From contig JAZQKV010000064.1 of the NCBI GenBank assembly GCA_045542335.1, positions 12,284 through 76,283 of the forward strand: a DNA stretch of 64,000 nt. Reading direction: 5' to 3'. The translations under genes were made by a program, and so were the position numbers. The notes under the pieces were generated by a model that was given only the letters and a program-made list of their open reading frames with translations, did not search any database and had not been told where the DNA came from. Numbering within the stretch: the stretch's first letter is position 1; every line of letters begins with the position of its first letter. The stretch is from CAKSUT01 sp045542335 (lineage in GTDB: Bacteria > Bacillota > Clostridia > Oscillospirales > CAG-382). Positions 1-8,961 of this stretch are shown here, in pieces.

Positions 1-1553
1 GTTGTCAACGCCTTTGCGGCTTCAAAAACTTCTTTGTCAAGATACGGAACACGAACTTCAAGTGCATGTGCCATGGAAAGACGGTCGCCCTTTACAAGAA
101 TATCACCCTTGAGCCATGTGTTTATGTCAACGTGCTGCATAACAGTAACGGGATTTTCACCTGCAACCTCAGCGTAAATGTCACGGGTGCGCTGTGTGAA
201 ATGAACATTTGGATCAAATTTCTTGTAAATTGCGCGCTTGTCTTGCTCCTTCATTATAAATGCGTTTCCTACATAACGTTCGGAAAGCGGAGTTGTGCCT
301 CTTATAAGAAGTTGCTTGCCCTTGACGCCGTCAGGGAGCATTTTCGCAAGTGCTGCAAGTGCATTACGCATAAATCCCGGAAGCGAGAGAAGCTTGCCGG
401 AGGTTAATGATTCACGGTATACCTTATATCCGCCAAAAAGCTCGTCCGAGCCTTCGCCCGAAAGAATGGTCTTGACGTGTTTTGCTGCTTCTCGGCAGAT
501 GAGGTAGATTGCCATAGTGGAGGGGTCAGCGGTGGGAGAGTCAAGATGATATACCACCTTTTCAAAAGCATCGGTGAAGTCTGAAAGGTCGGCTTCGAGC
601 TTTATATGCTCAATGTCGAGATGCTTTGCAATTTCAGATGCAGCATCAATTTCTGAGTATCCTTTTACATTGCCGAACGCAACGGTAAATGCCTTTGTGC
701 CGGGACAGATTTTGCTTGCAACGGCGGTTATAATTGCGGAGTCAATGCCGCTGGAAAGAAATGTGCCGACAGGAACATCGGAAAGAAGATGCTTTTCAAC
801 GCTTTGCTCAACCGCTTTGCGAAGTCGCTTTTCCTTTTCATCAAATGAAATCGACTTATCAGGCGAGAAGCGGAACTTGTGGTACTGCACAGGCTCGGCT
901 TTCAGTGATGAGTCTATGACCATATAATAGCCTGCAGGGAGAATTTTCACCTCAGGCGAAACTGTGTCGGGCTCTGTTACATATTGGAATGTAAAATAAC
1001 TCTGAAGTAGCGCATTGTCAATCGTAAAACCGTCTTTCTTAATGTCCTCATGGAACAAAAACGCCTTGAATTCCGATGCAAAAACAATGCCGTCGCCACT
1101 TACTCTGTAATAATAGGGCTTGATTCCAAAGGGATCTCTGCCAAGAAAAATTTTGTTTTCAACGCTGTCGTAAATGGCTATCGAGAACATTCCACGAAGC
1201 TCTTTTATAAAATCCTCGCCCTTTTTGCGGTAAAGAGCCACAATGGTTTCTATTTCACTTCTTGTCTTGAAAACTTCGCCGTTATTTGCAAGCTCTGAGC
1301 GAAGCTCAAGATAGTTGTAAATTTCTCCATTGAAAACTGCCGTATATCTGCCGTCCTCAGAAACAAAGGGTTGGGTTCCGTTTTCAAGGTCAATAATGGA
1401 AAGACGACGGAAGGCAAGAGCAAAATTTTCGCCAAGGATAAATTGTGAATCATCGGGGCCCCTGTGGCGGATGGAGTGGGACATATCGGTTATTGTCTGT
1501 TTGTCTGTCTCGGTGAGACAGGAGTTTTTGAACATTCCGGCAAAACCGCACAT
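1..1553 (-). CDS. asnB: Asparagine synthetase (glutamine-hydrolysing), 3' end outside window
   Basis: Makes asparagine from aspartate, ATP and glutamine in the cytosol. The frame opens with MCGFAG, so after removal of Met the catalytic Cys of the class II glutamine amidotransferase domain is N-terminal. RHRGPDD follows at about residue 28, then the glutaminase fold with FNGEIYNY, and from about residue 240 the synthetase domain with the PP-loop SSGIDSA and the GEGSDELFGGY segment. About 517 codons are visible and the frame runs off the left edge; complete relatives have roughly 600-630 residues, so about 100 are missing. The ATG is preceded by GAAAGGAA. No T-box or other leader structure was seen upstream. 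Paralogues of AsnB also amidate cell-wall or peptide substrates, so the substrate is inferred. Confidence 0.9.
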   Translation of the reverse strand, partial: MCGFAGMFKNSCLTETDKQTITDMSHSIRHRGPDDSQFILGENFALAFRRLSIIDLENGTQPFVSEDGRYTAVFNGEIYNYLELRSELANNGEVFKTRSEIETIVALYRKKGEDFIKELRGMFSIAIYDSVENKIFLGRDPFGIKPYYYRVSGDGIVFASEFKAFLFHEDIKKDGFTIDNALLQSYFTFQYVTEPDTVSPEVKILPAGYYMVIDSSLKAEPVQYHKFRFSPDKSISFDEKEKRLRKAVEQSVEKHLLSDVPVGTFLSSGIDSAIITAVASKICPGTKAFTVAFGNVKGYSEIDAASEIAKHLDIEHIKLEADLSDFTDAFEKVVYHLDSPTADPSTMAIYLICREAAKHVKTILSGEGSDELFGGYKVYRESLTSGKLLSLPGFMRNALAALAKMLPDGVKGKQLLIRGTTPLSERYVGNAFIMKEQDKRAIYKKFDPNVHFTQRTRDIYAEVAGENPVTVMQHVDINTWLKGDILVKGDRLSMAHALEVRVPYLDKEVFEAAKALT

Positions 1554-1763
1554 AGTTTTATAATTCCTTTCAGATGTAATACGAATTTTTGTGGAAAGTA
1601 TGCTCAAAATCCGCTGTGAAATTGTGAAAAATCATGCGTGTTTTGGTGCATATCGTTAACAATTGCATAACAAATGTTTATTCTAAGCTATTATACCACA
1701 AAAAAGTTAAGAAAAATGCTAAAAATTCAATATTTTTTTAAACTTATTACAGAAATTTTGTGC

Positions 1764-1769
1764 TACAAT
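1764..1769 (+). promoter_or_regulatory. Probable -10 element for the small acidic membrane protein
   Basis: TACAAT with TG one base upstream (TGCTACAAT) is an extended -10. Transcription would start near 1776, which excludes the longer start at 1774 and supports the ATG at 1840. No good -35 was found. Confidence 0.4.
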
Positions 1770-1839
1770 ATAAATGGTGAAAATAGCCATCACTGAAAAA
1801 GTAATTTATAAAGCGACAGCATTGAAAGGAGCGTTATTC

Positions 1840-2187
1840 ATGAAAAATTTTCTCAGCATAATCGGCGCAGTTGCAGCGGCAGTTGCAATTTTTGCTGCGG
1901 TGGCAATAATAGTTAAAAAGGTGAAATTCAAGTTTGTAATTTCGAGTGCGGATGCAGAGCCCTGCGATTACGATTGCGACAATTGCGACGATGGTTCTTG
2001 CGACTACGACGATGATGATTTCCTTGGCGATTGGGACGACATTGAGGTTGAAGAGCCCGAGGTTGAAGTTGAAATTTGTGAAATCGAGGAAGACGATTCC
2101 ATCACATCTGAAGAAATCGACAATGTTATCAAAGCGACTGAAGCTTCAATTGAAGAAGAAGTTGAAAACGAGCTTGGCAATAACTGA
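1840..2187 (+). CDS. Small single-pass membrane protein with acidic, Cys-rich tail
   Basis: Family not recognised. The 115-residue product has a short N-terminus, one hydrophobic helix (about residues 5-26, Ala/Ile/Val-rich), a basic stop-transfer patch (KKVKFKF) and then an extremely acidic tail. The tail opens with four cysteines spaced within 14 residues and interleaved with aspartates (CDYDCDNCDDGSC), then runs of D and E to the C-terminus. The start was chosen at the ATG 8 bases after GAAAGGAG; an in-frame ATG at 1774 precedes the likely transcription start. The gene is monocistronic and ends in a clear terminator. The Cys/Asp cluster could bind a metal or form disulfides, but this is inference; topology cannot be told from sequence alone. 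Confidence 0.7.
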   Translation: MKNFLSIIGAVAAAVAIFAAVAIIVKKVKFKFVISSADAEPCDYDCDNCDDGSCDYDDDDFLGDWDDIEVEEPEVEVEICEIEEDDSITSEEIDNVIKATEASIEEEVENELGNN

Positions 2188-2210
2188 TAACTTATAAAAA
2201 CGAAAAAAGA

Positions 2211-2258
2211 ACGGTGACTGCAACATGGTTAAAAACCTGTGGCGTGTCACCGTTTTTA
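2211..2258 (+). terminator. Rho-independent terminator
   Basis: ACGGTGAC pairs with GTCACCGT around a 30-base loop that can fold further, followed by TTTTTAT. It lies 24 bases after the stop of the acidic membrane protein. Confidence 0.75.
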
Positions 2259-2344
2259 TATCTTGTTGGAGAATGAAAATATTTTTTGGGATGCGCTCTT
2301 GCTTTATGCTTGAAATTGCACCTTTGAGGTTTTTTGGAAGTGCA

Positions 2345-2382
2345 AAATTTGCACTTTTATAAACCATAAAGGGTGCAAATCT
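2345..2382 (-). terminator. Terminator after the RraA-like gene
   Basis: On the minus strand GATTTGCAC pairs with GTGCAAAT, followed by a short T-rich stretch (TTTTG). It lies 20 bases after the RraA-like stop codon and faces the plus-strand terminator of the preceding gene. Confidence 0.6.
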
Positions 2383-2402
2383 TTACTGTTTGATAAATAG
2401 AG

Positions 2403-3317
2403 TTAAAGCGCAGTCTGCGTATCAGTCGGGTCACCGTTGCGTGCAAGGTCGTATTCGTGGGACCAGTCAAGGTCACGATACTTTTCGCCTCGGGGGTCGT
2501 TTTTGATGAAGTCCATGAGCAGATCAAGCATTTCTTCAGTCCAGGTGTTGCGGTCAATCTGCGCAGTTGTGAATTTGTTCTGCGAAATCATTTCAAATCC
2601 GAAATCATCTTTGACATGGGTCTTTGCTGCGCCATCAACAACCTCTGCAACAAGGTGGGAGGGAATAAACAGCACGCCGCCACCTGCTCCGAAAACTATA
2701 TCTCCGGGAAGACATACTGCTCCACCAAAGTTTACAACGCTGTTGAATCCGGTCATTACAAAGTCACGGATGGGAGTGGGGTCAATGCCACGATAGTAAA
2801 CCTGAACGCCCTCAACGGCTTTCATCTGCTCAACATCTCTTATGCCGCCCCAGATAACTGCGCCGCCATTCTTAGTGCGTGTTTTAATGGCGGTTGTGAG
2901 ATTTCCGCCAAGAAATGTTCCCTTATAAATCTTATCGAACATATCAACAACCACAACGTCGCCCTCAACAAGGCTGTCGATAACCCACTGATTATAGTTG
3001 CCGTTTCTTCCTTCCTCGGCACCTATTGCAAACATTGTTTCGTGAAGGTCCGGACGAGTTGGGCAGAATGAGCAGGTTACAGCACGTCCCACAAGCTTTC
3101 TTCCGTCATCGTGGAGAGCGTGAAGCGGATTTACGCCTCCGCCTACAAACTGATTCTCATATCCTTTTACAAATATGGGCTTCCACACTTCTTCAAGAGT
3201 CATTTCGTGGAGCTTTTTCAGATATTTTTCTTCAACATAGGGTCTGCCGTCGGGCAATCTTTCGCCTTTCCACTGGGGTGTGAGGGCGATTATTTCTTCC
3301 TTTACATTAAAATGCAT
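2403..3317 (-). CDS. RraA / HMG-aldolase family protein
   Basis: The fold is that of RraA and 4-hydroxy-4-methyl-2-oxoglutarate aldolase (the old 'dimethylmenaquinone methyltransferase' family). The core is at about residues 65-235: DVVVVD, a glycine-rich GGNLTTAIK segment, then GAVIWGGIRD, whose Arg-Asp pair is the typical active-site signature. It then has GDIVFGAGGGVLFIP, where metal and pyruvate bind in relatives. At 304 residues it is much longer than the usual 160-230, with about 55 extra residues in front and 70 behind, which fits the long clostridial subgroup. ATG follows GAAAGGAA. No sugar or aromatic pathway gene lies next to it, so a pyruvate-type aldolase or decarboxylase role is inferred only from the family. 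Confidence 0.75.
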   Translation of the reverse strand: MHFNVKEEIIALTPQWKGERLPDGRPYVEEKYLKKLHEMTLEEVWKPIFVKGYENQFVGGGVNPLHALHDDGRKLVGRAVTCSFCPTRPDLHETMFAIGAEEGRNGNYNQWVIDSLVEGDVVVVDMFDKIYKGTFLGGNLTTAIKTRTKNGGAVIWGGIRDVEQMKAVEGVQVYYRGIDPTPIRDFVMTGFNSVVNFGGAVCLPGDIVFGAGGGVLFIPSHLVAEVVDGAAKTHVKDDFGFEMISQNKFTTAQIDRNTWTEEMLDLLMDFIKNDPRGEKYRDLDWSHEYDLARNGDPTDTQTAL

Positions 3318-3481
3318 TTCGGTTTCCTTTCAGAATAAGTTTAGTTTACTTCATTATTCTACTATGTTTGCGCCGCATTTTCATCAAATATATTTGTTTT
3401 TTTACAAAAAATATTTGTGATTTTTCCGCAAAGTCAGACAATGGTGAACTAAAGGTGAAAAGAGAATAGCAGAACTTATTG

Positions 3482-4327
3482 TCAACGGCTTGAAATTACC
3501 GTCAATTGCGTGCCGGAATGACCGCCGCTTCCCCGATGTGAAAAGAAATCTTTGATGCCTGTGTCAGGGGCGGTGTAACAGCAGGTGCAAAGGCCAAGAA
3601 TATCAATATTTCCGGCAGGAACATCTCTGCGCATTATAAGCTCACGGTTGAGGGCGGAAAGATCAGCCATGAATTTCCCCTCTTTTTCGACAACAGGAGT
3701 GAAAAAGTTGTCAGTAAGGTTCTCCCCCGTCTTGATGAGGATTTCTTCTGCGGCGTTGCGAACGTCGGAACTTACTTCATAACAGCATCGCCCGATGCAA
3801 GGACCTATTGCGGCGATAATATCGCTTGATTTGCCGCCTTTTTCAAGTAACGTTGAAACGGCTTTGCCTGCAATATCGGCAACAGTGCCACGCCAGCCTG
3901 CGTGAACGGCGCACACATCTCCTGTAAAAAGATTTGCGAAAATTATCGGAACACAATCAGCCGTCTTTACGCAAAGCGCTTTTATGGGCGACGTTTTTCC
4001 TGCGATAATTCCATCGCATGAGGGCAAAAAGCCGCGTTCGGGTATAACGCCTTTTCCACAATCCTCTTTTCCCGGACAAAGAATTATATCGGAATGGGTT
4101 TGTGTTGCGTTGACAGCACATTCCGGAGAAATACCAAAATGCGAAAGAATTATTTTGTAATTTTCGTAAACATTGGAAATTTTATCGGGGGAACCTTCGG
4201 AATTCTTGCGAGATGAGCTCACATTTAAGCCGGCAAAGTCGGGGTGTGTGCTGACACCGCCGTGCCGGGTTGCAAACAGATGCTTTATGCCGTGTTTTTC
4301 AAACAAGGCAGAGGTGTAATATTTCAT
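3482..4327 (-). CDS. pgeF: Laccase-domain purine nucleoside phosphorylase / peptidoglycan editing factor (YfiH family)
   Basis: Members of this family (YfiH, YlmD, PgeF, mammalian FAMIN) cleave purine nucleosides by phosphorolysis and deaminate adenosine; the E. coli protein also clears wrongly built muropeptide precursors. The 281-residue length is typical. The three conserved zinc ligands are visible: His78 in TQTHSD, Cys125 in TADC and His142 in VHAGWRG. The second signature CTCC plus FFSHR lies near the C-terminus. The ATG has GGAGAAAG upstream. A gap of 164 bases separates it from the RraA-like gene downstream, without a convincing terminator, so partial co-transcription is possible. It has its own good promoter. 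Confidence 0.88.
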   Translation of the reverse strand: MKYYTSALFEKHGIKHLFATRHGGVSTHPDFAGLNVSSSRKNSEGSPDKISNVYENYKIILSHFGISPECAVNATQTHSDIILCPGKEDCGKGVIPERGFLPSCDGIIAGKTSPIKALCVKTADCVPIIFANLFTGDVCAVHAGWRGTVADIAGKAVSTLLEKGGKSSDIIAAIGPCIGRCCYEVSSDVRNAAEEILIKTGENLTDNFFTPVVEKEGKFMADLSALNRELIMRRDVPAGNIDILGLCTCCYTAPDTGIKDFFSHRGSGGHSGTQLTVISSR

Positions 4328-4404
4328 GCGCTTTCTCCTTTTGAGGTGTGCGTGCAGAAAACCACACAGAACGATGTTTTTTCTTCATATATTTACATAT
4401 ATAC

Positions 4405-4433
4405 ATTATATAACGAATTGCAAAAGCGGTCAA
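4405..4433 (-). promoter_or_regulatory. Sigma-A promoter of pgeF
   Basis: On the minus strand TTGACC, a 17-base spacer and TATAAT, about 78 bases before the pgeF ATG. Confidence 0.7.
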
Positions 4434-4514
4434 GCTTTTGGTTGTAAACATTTCAAAAGAGCCAAAAACAAGGATTTGTTTCAAAAAAATTATTTATAAG
4501 GAAGAAAATTTATA

Positions 4515-4543
4515 TTGACAAAACGAATTTTGTGTAGTATTAT
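4515..4543 (+). promoter_or_regulatory. Distal promoter of the S-layer gene
   Basis: TTGACA, 17 bases, TATTAT. Transcription from here would give a leader of about 200 bases before the S-layer start codon. The 427-base gap 4328-4754 holds this promoter, the proximal one, the pgeF promoter and no gene. Confidence 0.65.
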
Positions 4544-4615
4544 TACAAACGTGGGCAACAATTCCCCGAAATCTGCGCCTATACCCCCCTTAAAACAGCG
4601 AAAAAGCGTGATTTG

Positions 4616-4651
4616 AGTTACAAATGTAACAAGAGTTACAGTTAAGTTACA
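4616..4651 (+). repeat. AGTTACA repeat cluster upstream of the proximal S-layer promoter
   Basis: AGTTACA occurs at 4616, 4634 and 4645, with an inverted TGTAAC at 4625-4630. The cluster sits just upstream of the proximal -35, where an activator or UP-like element would act. The protein that binds is unknown. Confidence 0.5.
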
Positions 4652-4666
4652 AAAGATAAAAACCTA

Positions 4667-4698
4667 TTGCAAAATTTAAAGTGGTGTGGTATTATAAT
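4667..4698 (+). promoter_or_regulatory. Proximal promoter of the S-layer gene
   Basis: TTGCAA, 17 bases, TATTAT (or an overlapping TATAAT 3 bases later) in a TGTGG-TATTAT context that recurs at other promoters in this window. A perfect 7-base inverted repeat (GTCAAAA/TTTTGAC around GGAG, 4705-4722) lies near the start of the transcript. Confidence 0.7.
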
Positions 4699-4754
4699 AG
4701 CGTAGTCAAAAGGAGTTTTGACACAATAATACTTTTTTAGGAGGAAAAGAACCT

Positions 4755-7700
4755 ATGAGAAAGACAACAAAGTTTCTCACACTTGTGCTTGCAGTGATCA
4801 TGACAGTTTCCATGTTCGTTACAGGCGCATCCGCAGCCTTTGAAGATGTTGATTACACAACAGCTGAAGGCGATGCAGTAAACCTTCTCGTTTCCCTCGG
4901 TGTTACCAAGGGTACAACAGAGACAAAGTTCGGCACTGCTGAAAACGTTACACGTCAGCAGATGGCAGCTTTCATCTACAGATTGATGAAGGCAGGTAAG
5001 TCCGTTGAAGGTGGCGTAAACTCCACAACATTCACAGACCTTACTGATTCCACATTCTTCTACATGGTATCCTGGGCTAACCAGACAGGCGTTATCAAGG
5101 GCGTTTCTGACACAAAGTTCAACCCCACAGGTAACATCACTCTCCAGGACGCTTACACAATGGTAGTTCGTGCTCTCGGTTACGAAGCAGACGGCGCTCT
5201 CTCCTATCCTTTCGGTTACATCGAAAAGGCTGAAGAGATCGGCCTCGACGAAGACCTTCCCGCAACACTCGGTTACACAGACGTTCTCACAAGAGGTAAC
5301 GTTGCTGTAATCCTCGCTAACGCTTTCTACGCTGACATGGCTACATATGAAATCGCATATGAGTCTCTCGGCTACTCTCTCGTTGGTAACGACGGTAAGA
5401 GCTATGACGACGGCGCAGTTCTTCCTGAGACAATCATCAAGAATGGTGTTGAAGTTGAATTCGAAATCGTAAGCGCATTCTCCAAGGGTCAGAAGCCTTA
5501 CAACAAGTATGACACAGTTGCTTCCAAGATCTTTGGCGTTGAAAAGACAGTTCAGTACGTTGTTGCTACTCCTTCCTTCACACTCGATGGTGAAGAGCTC
5601 GAAGAAGCTGACGTTGAAATGATCAAGTTCAACCCCAACAAGGATGGCACTATGTTTGGCTTTGATGCTGAAGACGATGACGTTTCCGCTGATGACTATG
5701 CAATCGAAACAATCGAGTTTGCTGAACTCGGTCTCGATGGCAAGGCTGATGACTACTTCCTCGCTGGTATCGAGCTCTACATCAAGAGAGACGAAGCAAC
5801 AGGCGAAAAGGAAGTTCTCGGCGCAACTTCTCTTATGACAAAGAAGACCGTTAAGGGCGAAGACATCACATTCGGCACACTTAAGGGTTCTGCTGATTCT
5901 AAGTTCTATACAAACGACGAAGTACTTGCAGGTGAGTACACAGCAGACGACGAAGATTACGACGGAACTCTCGCTTCTGATTACAGAAGACTCAACGGTC
6001 TCGTAACAATCGACGGCGTTAAGACATACCTCTACGACGCTCCTTACTCCTACGCTAAGCCCGAGAAGCTCGCTGAAATCAATGCTGATAACGCACAGTT
6101 CCTCAGCCTTGGCGTGTACGACGGCGAGTATGAAGACGAAGACGAGCCTATCGAAGTTAAGTTCAACTACAATTATGGCACAATTTTCGACGAGGGCTAT
6201 GAAGATGACGCTGACAACGCAGCTCTTGAAACATTCGCACAGGCTATCTTCGGTGGTCTCTACGAAATGGATGTATATGACATCGACGGTGATGGCAGAT
6301 ACGAACTTATCAACTACAAGCCTTATGCAGTTGCTGAAATCGACGATGCTGAAGATGAAGCTCTCATTGACTATGCATTTGATGAACATGGCAATTTTGA
6401 CTATGACTGGGATAACGCAATCGTTTACACAGACAGAACAATCGTTACAGGCGTTGAAGCTGCTGATAAGGACATCGTTCTTGCAGTTATATCTCCCGCT
6501 GGTAACTTTGTAGACATCAAGGCAGTTCTTGAGCCTACAGAAGCAACCGTAACAGGTCTTGCTACAAAGTATGCTAAGTTTGATTCCGGTGAAAAGCACG
6601 AGTTTGCATATGCTGACTTCGCAGTTTACAATGCTTCCTCCGTACTTGCTAACCCTGACAACTTCGCAATTGACACAGAAGCTGAGCTCTACTTCTACGA
6701 AGGCAAGCTCGTTTATGCAGGCGACATCGCAACAAAGGTTAACTTCAACGAAGACTGGGTTGTTGTTCTTGAGGCTCTTACAACTGAAACAGCTGTTAAG
6801 GACGGCGACAAGATCGTTAAGGATCAGTACGTTCAGATTTACCACGATGGCGAAATCAAGGACGTTAAGGCTAAGAAGATCACTGCTGAAATGGTTGAAA
6901 AGACCAGATGGGAAGACTACCCTGTAACATTCGGCTACAACGCAGAAGAAGACAAGGATATGTTTGACTTCTCCGAATATGTTGGCAAGCTCGCTATTGC
7001 TAAGACAGACGCTAAGGGCGCTTACTACTTCGAACTCCTCGACATGGGTCTCTACAATGACGTTACAGTTCTTGCTAACGACAAGGATGCTGACGAGGAA
7101 AGCGACGATGTATATGCATTCACAGTTGAAAACGTGGCTCTCATCAAGAAGTCCGGTTACAACTACATCATCACAGAAGATGGCGAAAGCACATACTCTG
7201 ATTTCACAGATGACAATGACAATGCAAACACATTCAGACAGGTAACTGTTAAGGATTACACACAGATCATCATCAAGACATATGATGAGGACGAAGCAGA
7301 AGTTGTATTCGAAGTATACGGCTATGACAATCTCCCCAACTTTGCTGATGACTTCTACTTTGACAAGGCTACAGTTCTCGTAGCTAACAACAACGGTACA
7401 GTTAGAAACGAAAACCTCGTAGTATTCTATGCTGAAACAGAGGCTGAACTCGAAGCTTCTAAGGGCGACCTCTCTGACTTCAGAGTTGTTCTCTCCTACG
7501 AGTCCTACACAGAAGACGACGAGACAGTTTGGTCTGTAAACACATTTGACCCTGCAACAGGCGCTACAGAAACTCTCGAAGCTGCTGAAGGCGTTAAGGA
7601 AAACTTCAAGAAGGGTTACATCCTTGCTAAGACAACCGAAGGCTACCTCGCTGACGATGAAGTATTCGGTAATGTATGGGCAGAAGGTGCAGTTGACCTT

Positions 7701-8078
7701 GACACTGTTGATGAAGATGATAAGGTTGGCACACTTGGTTTCGTAAAGATCGAAAACTTTGATGCTTCCGCTGACACAATCGAACTCAACAAGGCTACAT
7801 TTGATGAAGATGGCGAATTCCTCGCATGGGAAGAAGACGGCAACACCTACACAGTTACAAAGGATACTGTATACCTCGAGTATGACAACTCCGATGCATC
7901 TGTAAAGGCTGCTACCGTTGATGCTCTCTCCTCTACCGCTTCCAAGTGGAACAAGGACCAGAAGAAGGATTCTGAAACAGTAACTGGTATGTGCGCATTC
8001 ATCTCCGCAGTTGAAGATGAAGACGCAGACGACGAAGGCTACTACTTCGTAAGATACGTTGTTATCGTTCACAACTAA
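4755..8078 (+). CDS. SLH-domain S-layer protein, probably the major surface-layer protein
   Basis: The 1107-residue exported protein has a signal peptide (residues 1-27, cut after GASA) and three N-terminal S-layer homology repeats (about 28-75, 88-145, 150-200), which in this family bind secondary wall polymer and hold the protein on the cell wall. The rest is a long, very acidic region rich in Asp, Glu, Tyr and Thr with no cysteines or catalytic motif that I recognise, as expected of an S-layer lattice protein. A strong TAGGAGG site precedes the ATG, two promoters lie upstream, and codon use is highly restricted (CTC, AAG, GTT, ACA preferred), unlike most neighbours, all pointing to very high expression. 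A terminator follows, so it is probably monocistronic. That it is the major S-layer subunit is inference. Confidence 0.85.
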   Translation: MRKTTKFLTLVLAVIMTVSMFVTGASAAFEDVDYTTAEGDAVNLLVSLGVTKGTTETKFGTAENVTRQQMAAFIYRLMKAGKSVEGGVNSTTFTDLTDSTFFYMVSWANQTGVIKGVSDTKFNPTGNITLQDAYTMVVRALGYEADGALSYPFGYIEKAEEIGLDEDLPATLGYTDVLTRGNVAVILANAFYADMATYEIAYESLGYSLVGNDGKSYDDGAVLPETIIKNGVEVEFEIVSAFSKGQKPYNKYDTVASKIFGVEKTVQYVVATPSFTLDGEELEEADVEMIKFNPNKDGTMFGFDAEDDDVSADDYAIETIEFAELGLDGKADDYFLAGIELYIKRDEATGEKEVLGATSLMTKKTVKGEDITFGTLKGSADSKFYTNDEVLAGEYTADDEDYDGTLASDYRRLNGLVTIDGVKTYLYDAPYSYAKPEKLAEINADNAQFLSLGVYDGEYEDEDEPIEVKFNYNYGTIFDEGYEDDADNAALETFAQAIFGGLYEMDVYDIDGDGRYELINYKPYAVAEIDDAEDEALIDYAFDEHGNFDYDWDNAIVYTDRTIVTGVEAADKDIVLAVISPAGNFVDIKAVLEPTEATVTGLATKYAKFDSGEKHEFAYADFAVYNASSVLANPDNFAIDTEAELYFYEGKLVYAGDIATKVNFNEDWVVVLEALTTETAVKDGDKIVKDQYVQIYHDGEIKDVKAKKITAEMVEKTRWEDYPVTFGYNAEEDKDMFDFSEYVGKLAIAKTDAKGAYYFELLDMGLYNDVTVLANDKDADEESDDVYAFTVENVALIKKSGYNYIITEDGESTYSDFTDDNDNANTFRQVTVKDYTQIIIKTYDEDEAEVVFEVYGYDNLPNFADDFYFDKATVLVANNNGTVRNENLVVFYAETEAELEASKGDLSDFRVVLSYESYTEDDETVWSVNTFDPATGATETLEAAEGVKENFKKGYILAKTTEGYLADDEVFGNVWAEGAVDLDTVDEDDKVGTLGFVKIENFDASADTIELNKATFDEDGEFLAWEEDGNTYTVTKDTVYLEYDNSDASVKAATVDALSSTASKWNKDQKKDSETVTGMCAFISAVEDEDADDEGYYFVRYVVIVHN

Positions 8079-8105
8079 TTCTCCTAAAGAGTATTAAGTA
8101 TAGGG

Positions 8106-8140
8106 TCTCCCGGTCGAAAGATCGGGAGATCTTTCTTTTT
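8106..8140 (+). terminator. Terminator of the S-layer gene
   Basis: TCTCCCG pairs with CGGGAGA around a 10-base loop, followed by TCTTTCTTTTT. Confidence 0.85.
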
Positions 8141-8183
8141 GTTTGTCCCGGTTTGTGAAACATTAAAAAATATGCAATGGCTC

Positions 8184-8212
8184 TTGACTTGTCAGAACAA
8201 ATGTGATATAAT
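8184..8212 (+). promoter_or_regulatory. Sigma-A promoter of the histidine phosphatase gene
   Basis: TTGACT, 17 bases, TATAAT, 48 bases before the GTG start. Confidence 0.75.
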
Positions 8213-8259
8213 GATAAAGGTCGAAAGACAGAATATCAAAATGCTAAGGAGTTGTTCAG

Positions 8260-8913
8260 GTGACAACGGTTATTTTTGTGCGCCACGGATATAGCGAGGG
8301 CAACATGACAGACAGCTTCCACGGACATACCGACGGAGATCTCACTCCCCTCGGCCATAAGCAGGCAGCTCTTGCCGCACAATATCTCAAAAACAGAAAA
8401 ATCGATGCGCTTTATTCAAGCGATTTACAGCGTGCTTATAAGACTGCTTTACATATTGCCGATGAGCTTTCTCTTGATATAGTCAAGGACAAAAGACTTC
8501 GCGAAATTATGGCAGGCGAATGGGAGGGCAAAAAGTTCTCCGAGCTTGAGGAGCTGTTTCCCGAGGAGTATAAAATTTGGTTTAATGACCCGGGAAATTT
8601 TGTAAGCCCCGGTGGCGAAAGCATGAAACAGCTTTACGACAGAATGACATCAACTGTTGCCGATATTGTGAAGCAAAACAAGGATAAAACAATTGTTATT
8701 GCAACTCATGCAACCCCCATTCGCACCCTTAACTGTCATTGGATGGGAAAGGACGTGTGCGCATTTAATGAAACCGAATGGGTAAGCAACGCTTCTATTT
8801 GCGAAATAAACTATGAAATCAAGGATGACGGAAGTGTTGTTCCTCACCCTGTTTGCATAAATTATTGCGAGCATCTTGGCGAACTTTCAACAAGGCTTGC
8901 GGATAATATCTGA
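8260..8913 (+). CDS. Histidine phosphatase family protein (phosphoglycerate mutase-like)
   Basis: A 217-residue cytosolic enzyme of the branch 1 histidine phosphatase superfamily. The phospho-accepting motif VRHGYSEGN is at residues 7-15, SSDLQRAYKTA at about 52-62 supplies the second Arg, Glu is in REIMAGEWEG and the second catalytic His in IVIATHATPIR. These fit CobC/GpmB/PhoE-type phosphatases acting on small phosphorylated metabolites; the substrate cannot be read from sequence. The start is GTG, 8 bases after AAGGAG. The gene lies just upstream of an ECF sigma gene with a 48-base gap and no terminator, so the two may be co-transcribed. Confidence 0.82.
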   Translation: MTTVIFVRHGYSEGNMTDSFHGHTDGDLTPLGHKQAALAAQYLKNRKIDALYSSDLQRAYKTALHIADELSLDIVKDKRLREIMAGEWEGKKFSELEELFPEEYKIWFNDPGNFVSPGGESMKQLYDRMTSTVADIVKQNKDKTIVIATHATPIRTLNCHWMGKDVCAFNETEWVSNASICEINYEIKDDGSVVPHPVCINYCEHLGELSTRLADNI

Positions 8914-8961
8914 GATTGCTTGAACTATGACGTTTGAAATTTGGGAAAGGAGGTATTGCCC

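Noticed and set aside
1554..1839. T-box leader upstream of asnB
   Set aside because: No T-box consensus or paired terminator/antiterminator was found on the minus strand in this gap.
4737..8072. A 1111-codon open frame on the minus strand, antisense to the S-layer gene
   Set aside because: It mirrors the S-layer gene almost end to end, is full of Cys and Val in an unnatural mix, has no ribosome site, and arises because the strongly biased codons of the real gene rarely give stop codons in that antisense frame.
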